Both the position numbers and the translations under genes were made by a program. The notes under the pieces are model-generated. The model was not told the origin of the DNA, ran no database searches, and saw nothing but the letters and a program-made list of their open reading frames with translations. This document shows positions 1 to 7,572 of a stretch of 11,719 nt of DNA, one piece after another. The number at the start of each line of letters is the position of its first letter. Position 1 is the first letter of the stretch. This stretch comes from Actinomycetota bacterium (GTDB lineage Bacteria > Acidobacteriota > Blastocatellia > Chloracidobacteriales > Chloracidobacteriaceae): positions 1 to 11,719 of the forward strand of contig JAAFHI010000040.1 of assembly GCA_013298335.1 (NCBI GenBank), read 5' to 3'.

Positions 1-823
1 AGGTCTCCGAGGAACGCAACGAACGTGGGGAAGTGGTCTACAAACTTGTGGGATTCAGGCCCCCGCCCCTGACCCTTGCGGAACTCTCGACCTTGCTGCT
101 TGCCCAGCGATCCATCTCCGCCACCGGCTGACGGCGTTCGGGACACCCTTTGCGGAGACGGGGCGCGGACTACTCGCCAAAATCCGGGCGGCCATGCCGG
201 AAGGGATGCAGGAAAAGCTCGACGAACTGGCGCGTGTCTACGGCACGGCCCTGATTCCGGCAAAGGATTACTCGGTATTCGCGGAAACCATCCATCAGTT
301 GACGACCGCCGCCGCCGAGCGCCGCCGCGTACGATTGTTCTATCGCTCCCACGGACGCCCGCCCGGTGAACGCGCGTTCGAACCCTACGCGGTCTACTTT
401 GACCCCGACGGCGGCACGCTCAAAACCCTCGGTCACGACGCCAAAAGCGGCGAGATTCGCCCGTTCAACGTGGATCACATCCTCCAACTGGATTTGACCG
501 ACGAACGGTTCGAACGGCCCGCCGATTTTGATTTCGAACGCTTCATGGAAGCCAACTGCTTCAATGGCATCCACGGCGATCCGGTGACGGTCCGCCTGCG
601 GGCAACCGGGTCGACCGCGAACGTCTTTGCCGAGCGGCAGTTTCATCCCTCCCAGAAAACCCTCGTCAAAACCGATTCGTCCGTCGAAATCGAACTCACC
701 GTTGCCGGCGGACGCGGCCTCGAACGCTTCATTCTGAGCTGGCTGCCGGATATCGAGGTCCTTTCGCCGCCCAACCTCCGCGCGAAAATTTTCGAAATTC
801 TCGAAAAATCCCTGAATCGCTAA
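1..823 (+). pseudogene. WYL-domain transcriptional regulator, 5'-truncated by the window edge and frameshifted
   Basis: The 3' part of a helix-turn-helix/WYL-type regulator, a family often found beside CRISPR-Cas loci, where the WYL domain senses a ligand or nucleic acid. The reading frame starting at base 3 is protein-like (residues such as RGEVVYKLVGF, then LTLAELSTLLLAQRS) and runs into TGA at 129-131. The matching continuation (LTAFGTPFAETGRGLLAKIRAAMP) is in frame 2 from about 128 and runs to the stop at 823. Inserting one base near 128 would join the two halves, so this looks like a single-base deletion. The downstream part holds the WYL core: RRVRLFYRSHG, an FEPYAVYFDPDGGTLKTLGHD strand pair, and a C-terminal LERFILSWLPDIEVLSPPNLR segment. 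An ATG at 194 could start a 209-aa remnant carrying only the effector domain. Its DNA-binding part lies outside the window. A sequencing error cannot be excluded. Family call is confident; true loss of function is less so. Confidence 0.7.
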
Positions 824-925
824 TTCGGAATGGACCGTACTTGTCCACCCCCTCGGGTAGTCTTGCCGAATATGACAGCGGCCTGACCGTGAGGAAGGGC
901 TGGCATTTCGCGGAGGTGTAACGAA

Positions 926-3523
926 ATGAACGAGTTCCCTGAAATATTGAAAGCCTATTGGGGAAAGGCCCACGCGAAGGATGCCGGGCCGAGCCATCAT
1001 CTGTTTGTTTACCACTGTCTCGACGTGGCGGCGGTCGCGGCCCGCTGGTGGGAAACGGACGCCGCGCTCCGGTCGGCGTTCGTCCGGACAGGCCGCGCCG
1101 AGGAAGTGCTGGTCCGGGCGTGGGTCCTGTTTTTCGTCGCGCTCCACGATCTCGGAAAGCTCGACTTCCGCTTTCAGTTGAAGGCCCGTCTGGTGGCGGA
1201 GGCGCTCAATCCGCTCCTGCAAAATCCGAAAATCGAGGCCGAAAAGAACTACTTCGATCACGGCCCGGCTGGACTCAACTGGTTCAAAAGGGAAAAAGCA
1301 GCGTACGGGGTCTCGGCGGATGAAGAAATGAAGCCGTGGATGGACGCCGTCGCGGGCCATCACGGGCGACCGGACCCCGGTTTCAAAAAACCGTTCACCG
1401 ACCCAAAAGTACAAAACCACGACGCCGAAGCCCGGAAACAGTGGCTGTTCCTGCTTGAATCAATGTTCTTGAAACCCGTCGGCCTGTCGCTCGCGGACGC
1501 GCCGCCGCCGATGCCGGACCTGCTCGCCGGGTTCTGTTGCGTGTGTGACTGGATCGGTTCGAACGACGACATTTTCGAATATGTCGCGAATCCGGATGTT
1601 TCACCGCGGGACTATTTCAATTCCAGGACGAACGACCCTGAGTTTGCCCCCCGCGCCCTGGATGAAAGCGGGATGACGGCCCGACCCGCCGATGAAGCCG
1701 GGATGGCCCGACTGTATTCGGCGTTAAACCCGCGCGGCGTCCAGACCCTGATTGACGATCTTCCGCTCGGTCCGGGTCTGTTTCTGATTGAAGCTCCAAC
1801 CGGACAGGGGAAAACCGAGGCGGCGACCGCGCTGGCTTCGCGGCTGATTTCGGCGGGATTCGGGTCAAGCGTGGTGTTTGCCTTGCCGACGCAGGCGACC
1901 GCCAACGCGATGCTCGGACGGCTCACGGATGAAAAAGACGGTCCGGCCCGGCGGATGTTTCCCGACCGCCCGGCGCAGTTCGTTCTCGCTCATGGAAAAG
2001 CGCGATTCAACCACCGGTTTCGAAATCTGAAACGGGCCGCCTTGGGGCCAACGGCCCAGGGCCAGGAAGAAGCCGCCGCCCAGTGCGCCAAATGGCTCGC
2101 CCAGAGCCGGAAGCGGGTATTTCTCGGCCAGTTCGGGGTCTGCACGGTGGATCAGGTCCTCCTGTCGGTCCTGCCGGTGAAGCACAATTTCGTCCGGTCG
2201 TTCGGGATCGGGAAAAGCGTTCTGATCGTTGATGAAGTGCATGCCTACGACAGCTATATGAATGAACTTCTCAACCGGGTCATCGAACGCCAGAAACGCG
2301 CGGGCGGGAGTGTCATTCTGCTTTCCGCGACGCTGCCGGAAAGTCGCCGGGCCGAAATTCTGAAAAAATGGGGTGGAACGATGGTCGAACCGGCGGGTGA
2401 TTGCGATTACCCCCTTGTCACCGCCGCCGTCGGTGGAGATGTCGTCACCCGCCGACCCGCGATGCCCGAAATTCCCAAACCAGTACGATTTGCCGTCCGC
2501 CAGACGCCGGACATGCGCCCGGACGACAGCACGGTGTGGGAAATCGTGGAGAAAGTTCGCGCGGGCGCACTGGTCGGCGTGGTATGCAATCTCGTCGCCG
2601 ACGCGCAGGCGTTCGCGGCAAGGCTGCGGGGCATTCCGGAACTGGCCGACAGGGTGGACCTCTTTCATGCCCGCTTTCGGTTTCAGGACCGGGACCGAAT
2701 CGAGGACCACGTGTTGAAAGCCTACGGCAAACAAGCCGAACGGTCCGCTTCGGGCGGACGGGTGGTGGTCGCCACACAGGTCATCGAGCAGAGCCTCGAC
2801 CTCGATTTCGACTGGATTGTGACGCACCTGTGTCCGATTGAACTTCTGATTCAGCGCGTCGGGCGGTTGTGGCGGCACGCGCGCGACGCCCGTTTCGGCG
2901 TTTCAAACGCGGAATGCCTCGTTCTCGCGCCGGAGGGCGACGACTTCGGATTGCACGCGTTGATCTACGACACGCCCAAATGGCTCTGGCGGACGCGGGA
3001 CCTGATCGAGCGCTCGCCGGAAGCCGAATTTCCGGCGGTCAACCGCCCGTGGCTCCGCGAGGTTTTCTCCGAAGAACCGTGGATCGGGGAACCGTCCGAA
3101 CTTGAGGCGGCCCATGAGAAATATGAAAACGAGCAGGTCGGAAAACGATACCGGGCGAAGCTGCTTTCCAGCGCCGATTCCGACGGGACGAATCCGTTTG
3201 AGGATACGGAAGGGAAGGCCGCAATCCTGACGCGGGACGGCGAAATGTCGGCCAAGGTCGTTCCGATTCTCGCGGGCGGCGGAGCGCGGCGCTCGCTCGA
3301 AGGCGAGGCCTTCCCGAATGACGACGAGTTCAAACTCGGCGAACTCCTCGACCGGAATTCGGTCAATGCCCCGCATTCCTGGAAAAAATTTCTCCCCAAA
3401 CCGGAAGAAGACGTTTACTTTCTGGAAATGTCCGCCGAGGGCGACGGGCGCTGGGTCTCAACTGATGGACAATTTTCCTACAACCACTACTTCGGCCTGA
3501 AGATGGAGGAAACGGCCTCATGA
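926..3523 (+). CDS. cas3: CRISPR-associated helicase/nuclease Cas3 (type I-E, HD domain at the N-terminus)
   Basis: 865 aa, the usual length for single-chain Cas3. It is recruited by target-bound Cascade, nicks the displaced strand and unwinds and degrades DNA with ATP. The HD nuclease domain spans about residues 20-215: H30 in FVYHCLDVAAVA, H74-D75 in VALHDLGK, H112, H145-H146 in AGHHGRPD and D208 in CDWIGSND. The superfamily 2 helicase core follows: Walker A EAPTGQGKTE at 289-298, DEVH at 436-439, SAT at 467-469, an ATQVIEQSLDLDFD segment at about 616-629, and motif VI QRVGRLWR at 643-650. A C-terminal accessory domain fills the rest. The ATG at 926 is preceded by a good Shine-Dalgarno GGAGGTG (912-918). 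The stop overlaps the cse1 start in ATGA, so the two are translationally coupled. All motif residues are intact, so the enzyme should be active. Confidence 0.97.
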   Translation: MNEFPEILKAYWGKAHAKDAGPSHHLFVYHCLDVAAVAARWWETDAALRSAFVRTGRAEEVLVRAWVLFFVALHDLGKLDFRFQLKARLVAEALNPLLQNPKIEAEKNYFDHGPAGLNWFKREKAAYGVSADEEMKPWMDAVAGHHGRPDPGFKKPFTDPKVQNHDAEARKQWLFLLESMFLKPVGLSLADAPPPMPDLLAGFCCVCDWIGSNDDIFEYVANPDVSPRDYFNSRTNDPEFAPRALDESGMTARPADEAGMARLYSALNPRGVQTLIDDLPLGPGLFLIEAPTGQGKTEAATALASRLISAGFGSSVVFALPTQATANAMLGRLTDEKDGPARRMFPDRPAQFVLAHGKARFNHRFRNLKRAALGPTAQGQEEAAAQCAKWLAQSRKRVFLGQFGVCTVDQVLLSVLPVKHNFVRSFGIGKSVLIVDEVHAYDSYMNELLNRVIERQKRAGGSVILLSATLPESRRAEILKKWGGTMVEPAGDCDYPLVTAAVGGDVVTRRPAMPEIPKPVRFAVRQTPDMRPDDSTVWEIVEKVRAGALVGVVCNLVADAQAFAARLRGIPELADRVDLFHARFRFQDRDRIEDHVLKAYGKQAERSASGGRVVVATQVIEQSLDLDFDWIVTHLCPIELLIQRVGRLWRHARDARFGVSNAECLVLAPEGDDFGLHALIYDTPKWLWRTRDLIERSPEAEFPAVNRPWLREVFSEEPWIGEPSELEAAHEKYENEQVGKRYRAKLLSSADSDGTNPFEDTEGKAAILTRDGEMSAKVVPILAGGGARRSLEGEAFPNDDEFKLGELLDRNSVNAPHSWKKFLPKPEEDVYFLEMSAEGDGRWVSTDGQFSYNHYFGLKMEETAS

Positions 3524-4992
3524 ACCTGCTGCTTGACCCATGGATACCGGTCCGCGACGAAACCGGATTCCGTCACATTTCATTCCGTCGTTTTCTGTGC
3601 GTGGAACATGAAAGCCTCGAATTCGGCCTGAACCGCGACGATTTCAATCTGGCGACCCTGCAACTCCTGATTTCGTTGGCGCAGGTGATTTTTACGCCTG
3701 AAAACGCCGCCGAAGTCCGTCAACGTGAACGCACGCCGCTGACGGAGCCGGAATTCGACGCCGGCATTGCGCCGTATGCCGATTGGTTCGAGGTTCGGCA
3801 CCCCGAAACGCCGTTCATGCAATCGCGTGGCGTCGGCGCGAAGGACGCCACTCCGATTCAAAAGCTCTTTCCGGGACTGCCGGAGGGCAACAATCACGCA
3901 ATGTTCAATCCGACCGACGAAGTCGCCGCCGCCTGTGAAAGCTGCGTCGCGATTGCGTTGTTCAATCAGGCGATGAACTGCCCGAGTCTGGGTGGTGGTT
4001 TCAAGGGAAGCCTGCGCGGGGGCGTGCCGATCAATACCTTTGTGAAGGGGCCGACCGAGCGGCGGACCGTCTGGCGCAACATACTTTCGTCGGAATGGGT
4101 GGGCGAGACCTATCCGCCGCGCGACAAATACGATGTTCCGACGTGGGTTTCGCCGATTCTTTCCGAGGAAAAAATCCCGGCGGGGAAGATCGGCCTGTTG
4201 CGCGGCCTGTTTTGGCAACCGGCGCGCTTCGAAGTCATCGGCTGGCACGCCGGAATCTGCCCGATCTGTGGCGGCGGGGCGTTCGCGCTGGCATCGGGCT
4301 TTCTCAAGGAAAAGTTCAACTTTGCGATTCTCGGAACCTGGCGGCATCCGCACGGTCCGCGCCAGTGGAAGGACAAGGGCAGCGGACCCGAGGAACGGTA
4401 CGGTTCGTTCACCACGAAAGCCCCAGCCTGGACTCAGCTTACGTCGATGGTTGCCGACGGCCCGGAGGCGCAAAAGGAAGGTTCGTCGCCCGCACTCGTG
4501 GTGACCCACTTCAACCGGGTTTTCGATTCGCTGGAACCGCTCGACCTGATCGTCGGTGGCTATCGCAACAATCAGGCCGCCATCACAGATCGGCGGCACG
4601 AGCGTTTCAGCCTGGCCCATGGCTGGAAGGACGAAGTCGAAATTCTGAGGTCAATCATCGCCGAGGCGGTCGAGGTCAAGGATGTGCTTCGTAAAAAAAC
4701 CTACGGCTTCGGGAAAAACGTTGGCGTGCCCGGCCTTGCCGAACGCGCCGAGGAATCGTTTTACCAGACTTCCGAGTCCGCCTTGCACCGGACGCTCCGC
4801 GAAATGGAATGGGATGAAGCGCCACGCGTCCGTCGGGAACTTACGGCGGCTTTGTGCAGGCAGGCGCGGGCGATTTTCGAGGATGTGACCGATTCCTACC
4901 GGACCGACCCGAAAATGCTGAAAACGCTGACGATGAGTCGGCGTTCGCTCGAACGGGATTTGAAGAAACTCACCCAAGGAGAACAGGCATGA
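3520..4992 (+). CDS. casA: Cascade large subunit Cse1 (CasA / Cas8e)
   Basis: 490 aa, typical for Cse1, the large subunit that recognises the PAM, opens the target DNA and recruits Cas3. The N-terminus NLLLDPWIPVRDETG is the family signature. The region NNHAMFNPTDEV (about 124-135) falls where the PAM-contacting loop is expected, and FKGSLRGGVPINTFVKG (161-177) is another conserved block. Two C-x2-C pairs, C139/C142 and C247/C250, could together bind a metal ion; this is inferred from spacing only. The C-terminal part is helical, as expected for the four-helix bundle. The gene overlaps cas3 by 4 nt at the start and cse2 by 4 nt at the end, so the three interference genes are coupled in one operon. 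Confidence 0.95.
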   Translation: MNLLLDPWIPVRDETGFRHISFRRFLCVEHESLEFGLNRDDFNLATLQLLISLAQVIFTPENAAEVRQRERTPLTEPEFDAGIAPYADWFEVRHPETPFMQSRGVGAKDATPIQKLFPGLPEGNNHAMFNPTDEVAAACESCVAIALFNQAMNCPSLGGGFKGSLRGGVPINTFVKGPTERRTVWRNILSSEWVGETYPPRDKYDVPTWVSPILSEEKIPAGKIGLLRGLFWQPARFEVIGWHAGICPICGGGAFALASGFLKEKFNFAILGTWRHPHGPRQWKDKGSGPEERYGSFTTKAPAWTQLTSMVADGPEAQKEGSSPALVVTHFNRVFDSLEPLDLIVGGYRNNQAAITDRRHERFSLAHGWKDEVEILRSIIAEAVEVKDVLRKKTYGFGKNVGVPGLAERAEESFYQTSESALHRTLREMEWDEAPRVRRELTAALCRQARAIFEDVTDSYRTDPKMLKTLTMSRRSLERDLKKLTQGEQA

Positions 4993-5459
4993 GCGTCACG
5001 ACTGAAACGAAACCGGATTTCGTCGGATTGAAGCGGGCCTACGAAACGCGCCTGAGCAACGGCCAGCGCGCCGATATCCGCCGCGCACCGAATTTCGAGG
5101 AACTGAGTCTGGTGCCGGCGGTGTACCGGCTGGTCCCGCCGGGAGCGGCGGACGGTCCGCAGTTCGAACGCTGGCTGCGCGTGATTCATTTCCTGCCGCT
5201 GGCTGAGGGCCATAACCCGGACGCGCCAACGCTTGGGGCGATGCTCGCCCGGCGAAAAATCAGCGAGACGCGGATGATGCAGGTCGCCCGGTCGGAGTTT
5301 CCGAACGATCTCCGCTACCTGCGCCAACTGGTGTCGGAACTTGATCTCCCGGTCGTCAACTGGGACCGACTCGGCGCGCTCCTTTTCTACTGGGGCGAAC
5401 AAAACAAGCGGCGGCTGATCGAGGATTTCTACGCGAATTACGATTTCTCCGACAGTTAA
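4989..5459 (+). CDS. casB: Cascade small subunit Cse2 (CasB)
   Basis: 156 aa, close to the roughly 160 aa usual for Cse2, of which two copies sit along the belly of Cascade and stabilise the R-loop. Residues NGQRADIRRAP (about 23-33) carry the conserved basic patch that contacts nucleic acid, and the C-terminal GALLFYWGEQNKRRLIEDFY motif is typical. The ATG at 4989 is chosen because it overlaps the cse1 stop in ATGA and has an AAGGAG ribosome site at 4976-4981. The longer frame back to 4854 would lie inside cse1 and lacks family similarity. A 240-bp gap follows before cas7, which is unusual because I-E Cascade genes are normally packed closely. Confidence 0.93.
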   Translation: MSVTTETKPDFVGLKRAYETRLSNGQRADIRRAPNFEELSLVPAVYRLVPPGAADGPQFERWLRVIHFLPLAEGHNPDAPTLGAMLARRKISETRMMQVARSEFPNDLRYLRQLVSELDLPVVNWDRLGALLFYWGEQNKRRLIEDFYANYDFSDS

Positions 5460-5524
5460 AAATTTCTTTCCAAATGTATGCACGTAAATACTTGTAAATT
5501 TTTTTGAAATCCGCGATGGTGAGG
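5457..5524 (+). promoter_or_regulatory. AT-rich putative promoter region ahead of the mini-array and cas7
   Basis: The first 65 bp or so after cse2 are strongly AT-rich (5460-5510, including a run of seven T at 5499-5505), unlike the GC-rich coding DNA on both sides. This is where a promoter for the crRNA-like RNA and cas7-cas5-cas6e would be expected. A -10-like TAAATA sits at 5485-5490 inside the predicted Cascade target. I could not assign a convincing pair of sigma-70 hexamers, so the promoter is an inference from composition and position. Confidence 0.4.
5459..5493 (-). promoter_or_regulatory. Predicted Cascade target site (protospacer plus AAG PAM) for the neighbouring crRNA-like RNA
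   Basis: Read on the minus strand, AAG (5493-5491) is followed by TATTTACGTGCATACATTTG (5490-5471). The guide predicted from the mini-array begins TATTTTCGAGCTTTCATCTG. They agree at positions 1-5, 7 and 8, the complete I-E seed, and at 16 of the first 21 positions. Mismatches within that stretch are at 6, 9, 12, 14 and 18; positions 6, 12 and 18 are those Cascade does not read. Beyond position 21 the match fades, leaving 18 of 32. AAG is a standard type I-E PAM. Partial matches of this kind let Cascade bind and block transcription without efficient Cas3 cleavage. Confidence 0.7.
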
Positions 5525-5616
5525 CCGTTTCCTTGGGATGACCGGGGATGGCCCGTATTTTCGAGCTTTCATCTGGTGAGTTTGGAACCGTTCCCCGCTC
5601 CGGCGGGGATATAGCA
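5525..5616 (+). ncRNA. Degenerate one-spacer mini-array encoding a crRNA-like cas-regulating RNA (CreR-type)
   Basis: The first pseudo-repeat, 5525-5555 (31 nt), keeps the repeat's start CCGTT-CC and its end CGGGGATGxxCCG, giving a near-normal 5' handle ATGGCCCG (array: ATGAACCG). Its middle is changed. The second, 5588-5616, is 29 nt and matches 22 of 29 bases of the array repeat. It keeps the six-base-pair Cas6e stem CCCCGC/GCGGGG with a four-base loop (TCCG in place of ACAC), while its own handle is decayed (ATATAGCA). Exactly 32 nt separate them (5556-5587), the spacer length of the main array. Processing would release a 61-nt RNA (5548-5608). A small RNA of this design that guides Cascade to a cas promoter is known as a cas-regulating RNA or CRISPR-regulated antitoxin. 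Here the target is just upstream. A decayed old array is the alternative, but the guide-target match argues against it. Confidence 0.75.
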
Positions 5617-5618
5617 AA

Positions 5619-5679
5619 CGATATGGAATTCCGACCGTCAGGAAGCGTTTCCCTCCCTGACGGTCGGGGTGCCATACCG
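5619..5679 (+). repeat. Long imperfect hairpin between the mini-array and cas7
   Basis: The arms CCGACCGTCAGG (5631-5642) and CCTGACGGTCGG (5656-5667) are perfect reverse complements around a 13-nt loop. Pairing continues outward through 5619-5630 with 5668-5679, with two G-U pairs and two mismatches, for about 24 pairs in all. No run of U follows, so it is not a standard intrinsic terminator. It begins 2 nt after the second pseudo-repeat and ends 10 nt before the cas7 ribosome site. It may bound the small RNA, protect the cas7 message, or bind a protein. Confidence 0.65.
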
Positions 5680-5699
5680 AATTTCCCTAAGGAGCCGTC

Positions 5700-6848
5700 A
5701 TGTCCAATCACAACTTCCTGAATCTGCACGTTTTAATCTCGCACAGCCCGTCCTGTCTGAACCGCGACGACGCCAACATGCAAAAATCCGCCATTTTCGG
5801 CGGCGTCCGGCGGGTCCGGGTGTCGAGCCAGTCGCTCAAGCGGGCGATCCGGCACAGCGACGCCTACCGCGTGCGGCTCGGTGAGCCGTCCATCCGGACC
5901 AACAAACTTGACAGTCTGACGCGGCGCTTCTCGGAGCAGCTTGCCGCCGATTTTCCGGAAGACCTCGTTGCCCGCGTGGTCAATCTCATCGCCCGCGACG
6001 AACCGTCCGACGACGATTCGAAAAAAACGAAAAAGGGCGCAACCGCCGGTGACGAAGCCAAGGAAACGAAACTTGCCGTCGCGCCGTGGAGTGTTTCAGA
6101 AGTCCGGAAAATCTGCGAACTCGTTCAAAATGAACCGGATGCGAAAAAGGTTAAGAAACTCTTCGATGAAGGGAAGGGCGGCAGGCTCGGTGATGAAGTC
6201 CGGCAGGTGCGGGCGTCCCTGCGCGGCGCGGTGGACATCGCGCTTTCCGGGCGCATGACCACCGCCGGAATCATGATGCCGGTGGACGGCGCGGTTTCCG
6301 TCGCCCACGCCATCACGACTCACGCGGTTGACGCGGATCTCGACTGGTTCACCGCCGTGGACGATCTCGTCGTGGACGCGGGCGAAGTCGGCGCGGGCCA
6401 TTTGAATACTCAGGAATTCAGTTCCGGGGTCTTTTACCGCTATGCCAGCGTCAACCTCGGCCAGCTTCAGACCAACCTCGGCGACGCGAACCGGGCCGAC
6501 GCGCTCGACATCGCCGCGCACTTCGCCTACCTGCTGGCCACCGTCGTTCCGGAAGCCAAGCAGCGCACCTTCGCCGCCCACAACCTCGCTGATTTCGTAA
6601 TGGCGTCCTTTGGGGATATTCCGGTTTCCGGGGCCAACGCCTTCGAAGCCCCGATTCGCCGCGACCGCGACGGCGGTTTTCTGAAGCCCTCAATGGCCGC
6701 CTTCGAGAATTACATCGAATCGGTCCGGACGGGTTACGGATTGAATGAATCGCACGCCGTCTTTTCGCTGCGGGAAACCGGGCTCGGTCCGAAACTCGCG
6801 TCGATGGCGGAACTCGAAAACTGGATTCGCGCCGACGGAACGAGGTAA
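5700..6848 (+). CDS. casC: Cascade backbone subunit Cas7 (Cse4 / CasC)
   Basis: 382 aa, near the usual length for CasC, six copies of which form the helical backbone that holds the crRNA guide and kinks every sixth base. The N-terminus carries the family signature: FLNLHVLISHSPSCLNRDD, then KSAIFGGVRRVRVSSQSLKRAIR (about 29-51), which is the RNA-binding start of the RRM-like fold. Other conserved blocks are DIALSGRMTT and TTHAVDADLDWFTAVDDL, and ASVNLGQLQTNLG near the middle. A charged, low-complexity stretch at about 103-124 (DDDSKKTKKG...KETK) looks like a surface loop insertion. The start has an AAGGAG ribosome site at 5689-5694. This gene opens the second transcription block after the 240-bp gap and may be the first gene controlled by the crRNA-like RNA. 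Confidence 0.96.
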   Translation: MSNHNFLNLHVLISHSPSCLNRDDANMQKSAIFGGVRRVRVSSQSLKRAIRHSDAYRVRLGEPSIRTNKLDSLTRRFSEQLAADFPEDLVARVVNLIARDEPSDDDSKKTKKGATAGDEAKETKLAVAPWSVSEVRKICELVQNEPDAKKVKKLFDEGKGGRLGDEVRQVRASLRGAVDIALSGRMTTAGIMMPVDGAVSVAHAITTHAVDADLDWFTAVDDLVVDAGEVGAGHLNTQEFSSGVFYRYASVNLGQLQTNLGDANRADALDIAAHFAYLLATVVPEAKQRTFAAHNLADFVMASFGDIPVSGANAFEAPIRRDRDGGFLKPSMAAFENYIESVRTGYGLNESHAVFSLRETGLGPKLASMAELENWIRADGTR

Positions 6849-6854
6849 CGCGCC

Positions 6855-7568
6855 ATGCCCGAATTTCTGATTCTCCGTCTGCGCGGCGTCATGCAGGCGT
6901 GGGGGCGACACACCTACGAGGATTTTCGCCCGGTGGAAATCTTTCCCACACGGAGCGGGCTGGTCGGCCTGCTCGGGGCCTGCCTGGGCATTGACCGCGC
7001 CGAACCGGGCCGGTTGCGCGACCTGTCCGAGAGTTTTCGGTACGCCGCGCGCGCCGATGCCCGGACCCGGCTGGAGTACAAAAAGGAAAAGTCACTGCTT
7101 CCGCGCAAAATCACTGACTACCACACGATTCTTGAACCGCGACTCGTGCCCGGCTCGACTCGAAAGGGGGCGGTGGTGAGTCCGCGCGAGTACCTCTGCG
7201 ACGCGCATTTCACCGTTGCGCTTGAAGGTCGCCCCGAGGCGGTCTTTTCCCTCGAAGAAATCCGCGCCGCCGCCCGCAAACCGTTTTTCACGCCGACGCT
7301 CGGGCGGCGGTCCTGCCCGTTGAGTTTTCCGCTGCTCGATCCGGCGCTAGAAACCGTCACAGCGGACGATCTTCACGCCGCGCTCGCGCTCGTGCCACCC
7401 GGCGCGGGCACGATCTACAGCGAAATGCCTGGCGACAGCCCCAACCGGTACACCGTCCGGGACGTGCCGACCGGTCACCCGAAACGGCAGTTCGCCGCCC
7501 GGACGCTGTACATTCATGCCGAAACGCCCTTCGACCCGGTTGACCCGGCGGAAGAAAGCGAGGACTGA
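6855..7568 (+). CDS. casD: Cascade subunit Cas5 (CasD)
   Basis: 237 aa, typical of Cas5e, which caps the 5' handle of the crRNA and anchors Cse1. The N-terminus FLILRLRGVMQAWGRHTYEDFRPVEIFPTRSGLVGLLGACLGI matches the family start: an RRM beta strand, the MQAWG motif, then a PTRSGLVGLLGA helix. Downstream, KITDYHTILEPR and a VVSPREYLCDAHFTVAL block are conserved, as is the C-terminal KRQFAARTLYIH strand. The ATG at 6855 follows the cas7 stop by 6 nt, with GAGG at 6842-6845 as ribosome site. It is followed by cas6e after 4 nt. Nothing suggests damage. Confidence 0.95.
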   Translation: MPEFLILRLRGVMQAWGRHTYEDFRPVEIFPTRSGLVGLLGACLGIDRAEPGRLRDLSESFRYAARADARTRLEYKKEKSLLPRKITDYHTILEPRLVPGSTRKGAVVSPREYLCDAHFTVALEGRPEAVFSLEEIRAAARKPFFTPTLGRRSCPLSFPLLDPALETVTADDLHAALALVPPGAGTIYSEMPGDSPNRYTVRDVPTGHPKRQFAARTLYIHAETPFDPVDPAEESED

Positions 7569-7572
7569 AGCG

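Noticed and set aside
783..794. Perfect palindrome CGAAAATTTTCG near the end of the WYL gene
   Set aside because: It is coding sequence (KIFEILEK) with no copies elsewhere in the window, so chance is adequate.
824..925. Sigma-70 promoter ahead of cas3 (TTGTCC at 841-846)
   Set aside because: No acceptable -10 element lies at the right distance. A promoter here is likely by position, but I cannot point to it.
170..1420. 416-aa minus-strand open frame
   Set aside because: It lies opposite the WYL gene and cas3, where GC-rich codon use keeps the opposite strand open. No family features; the same applies to the minus-strand frames at 1865-2878, 3580-4620 and 9669-10610.
5474..5614. Three mini-frames in the cse2-cas7 gap (5474-5497, 5478-5507, 5516-5614) as a CreT-like toxin peptide
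   Set aside because: None has a ribosome site, the first two overlap the predicted Cascade target, and the third runs straight through the mini-array. They are kept only as a remote possibility in the findings.
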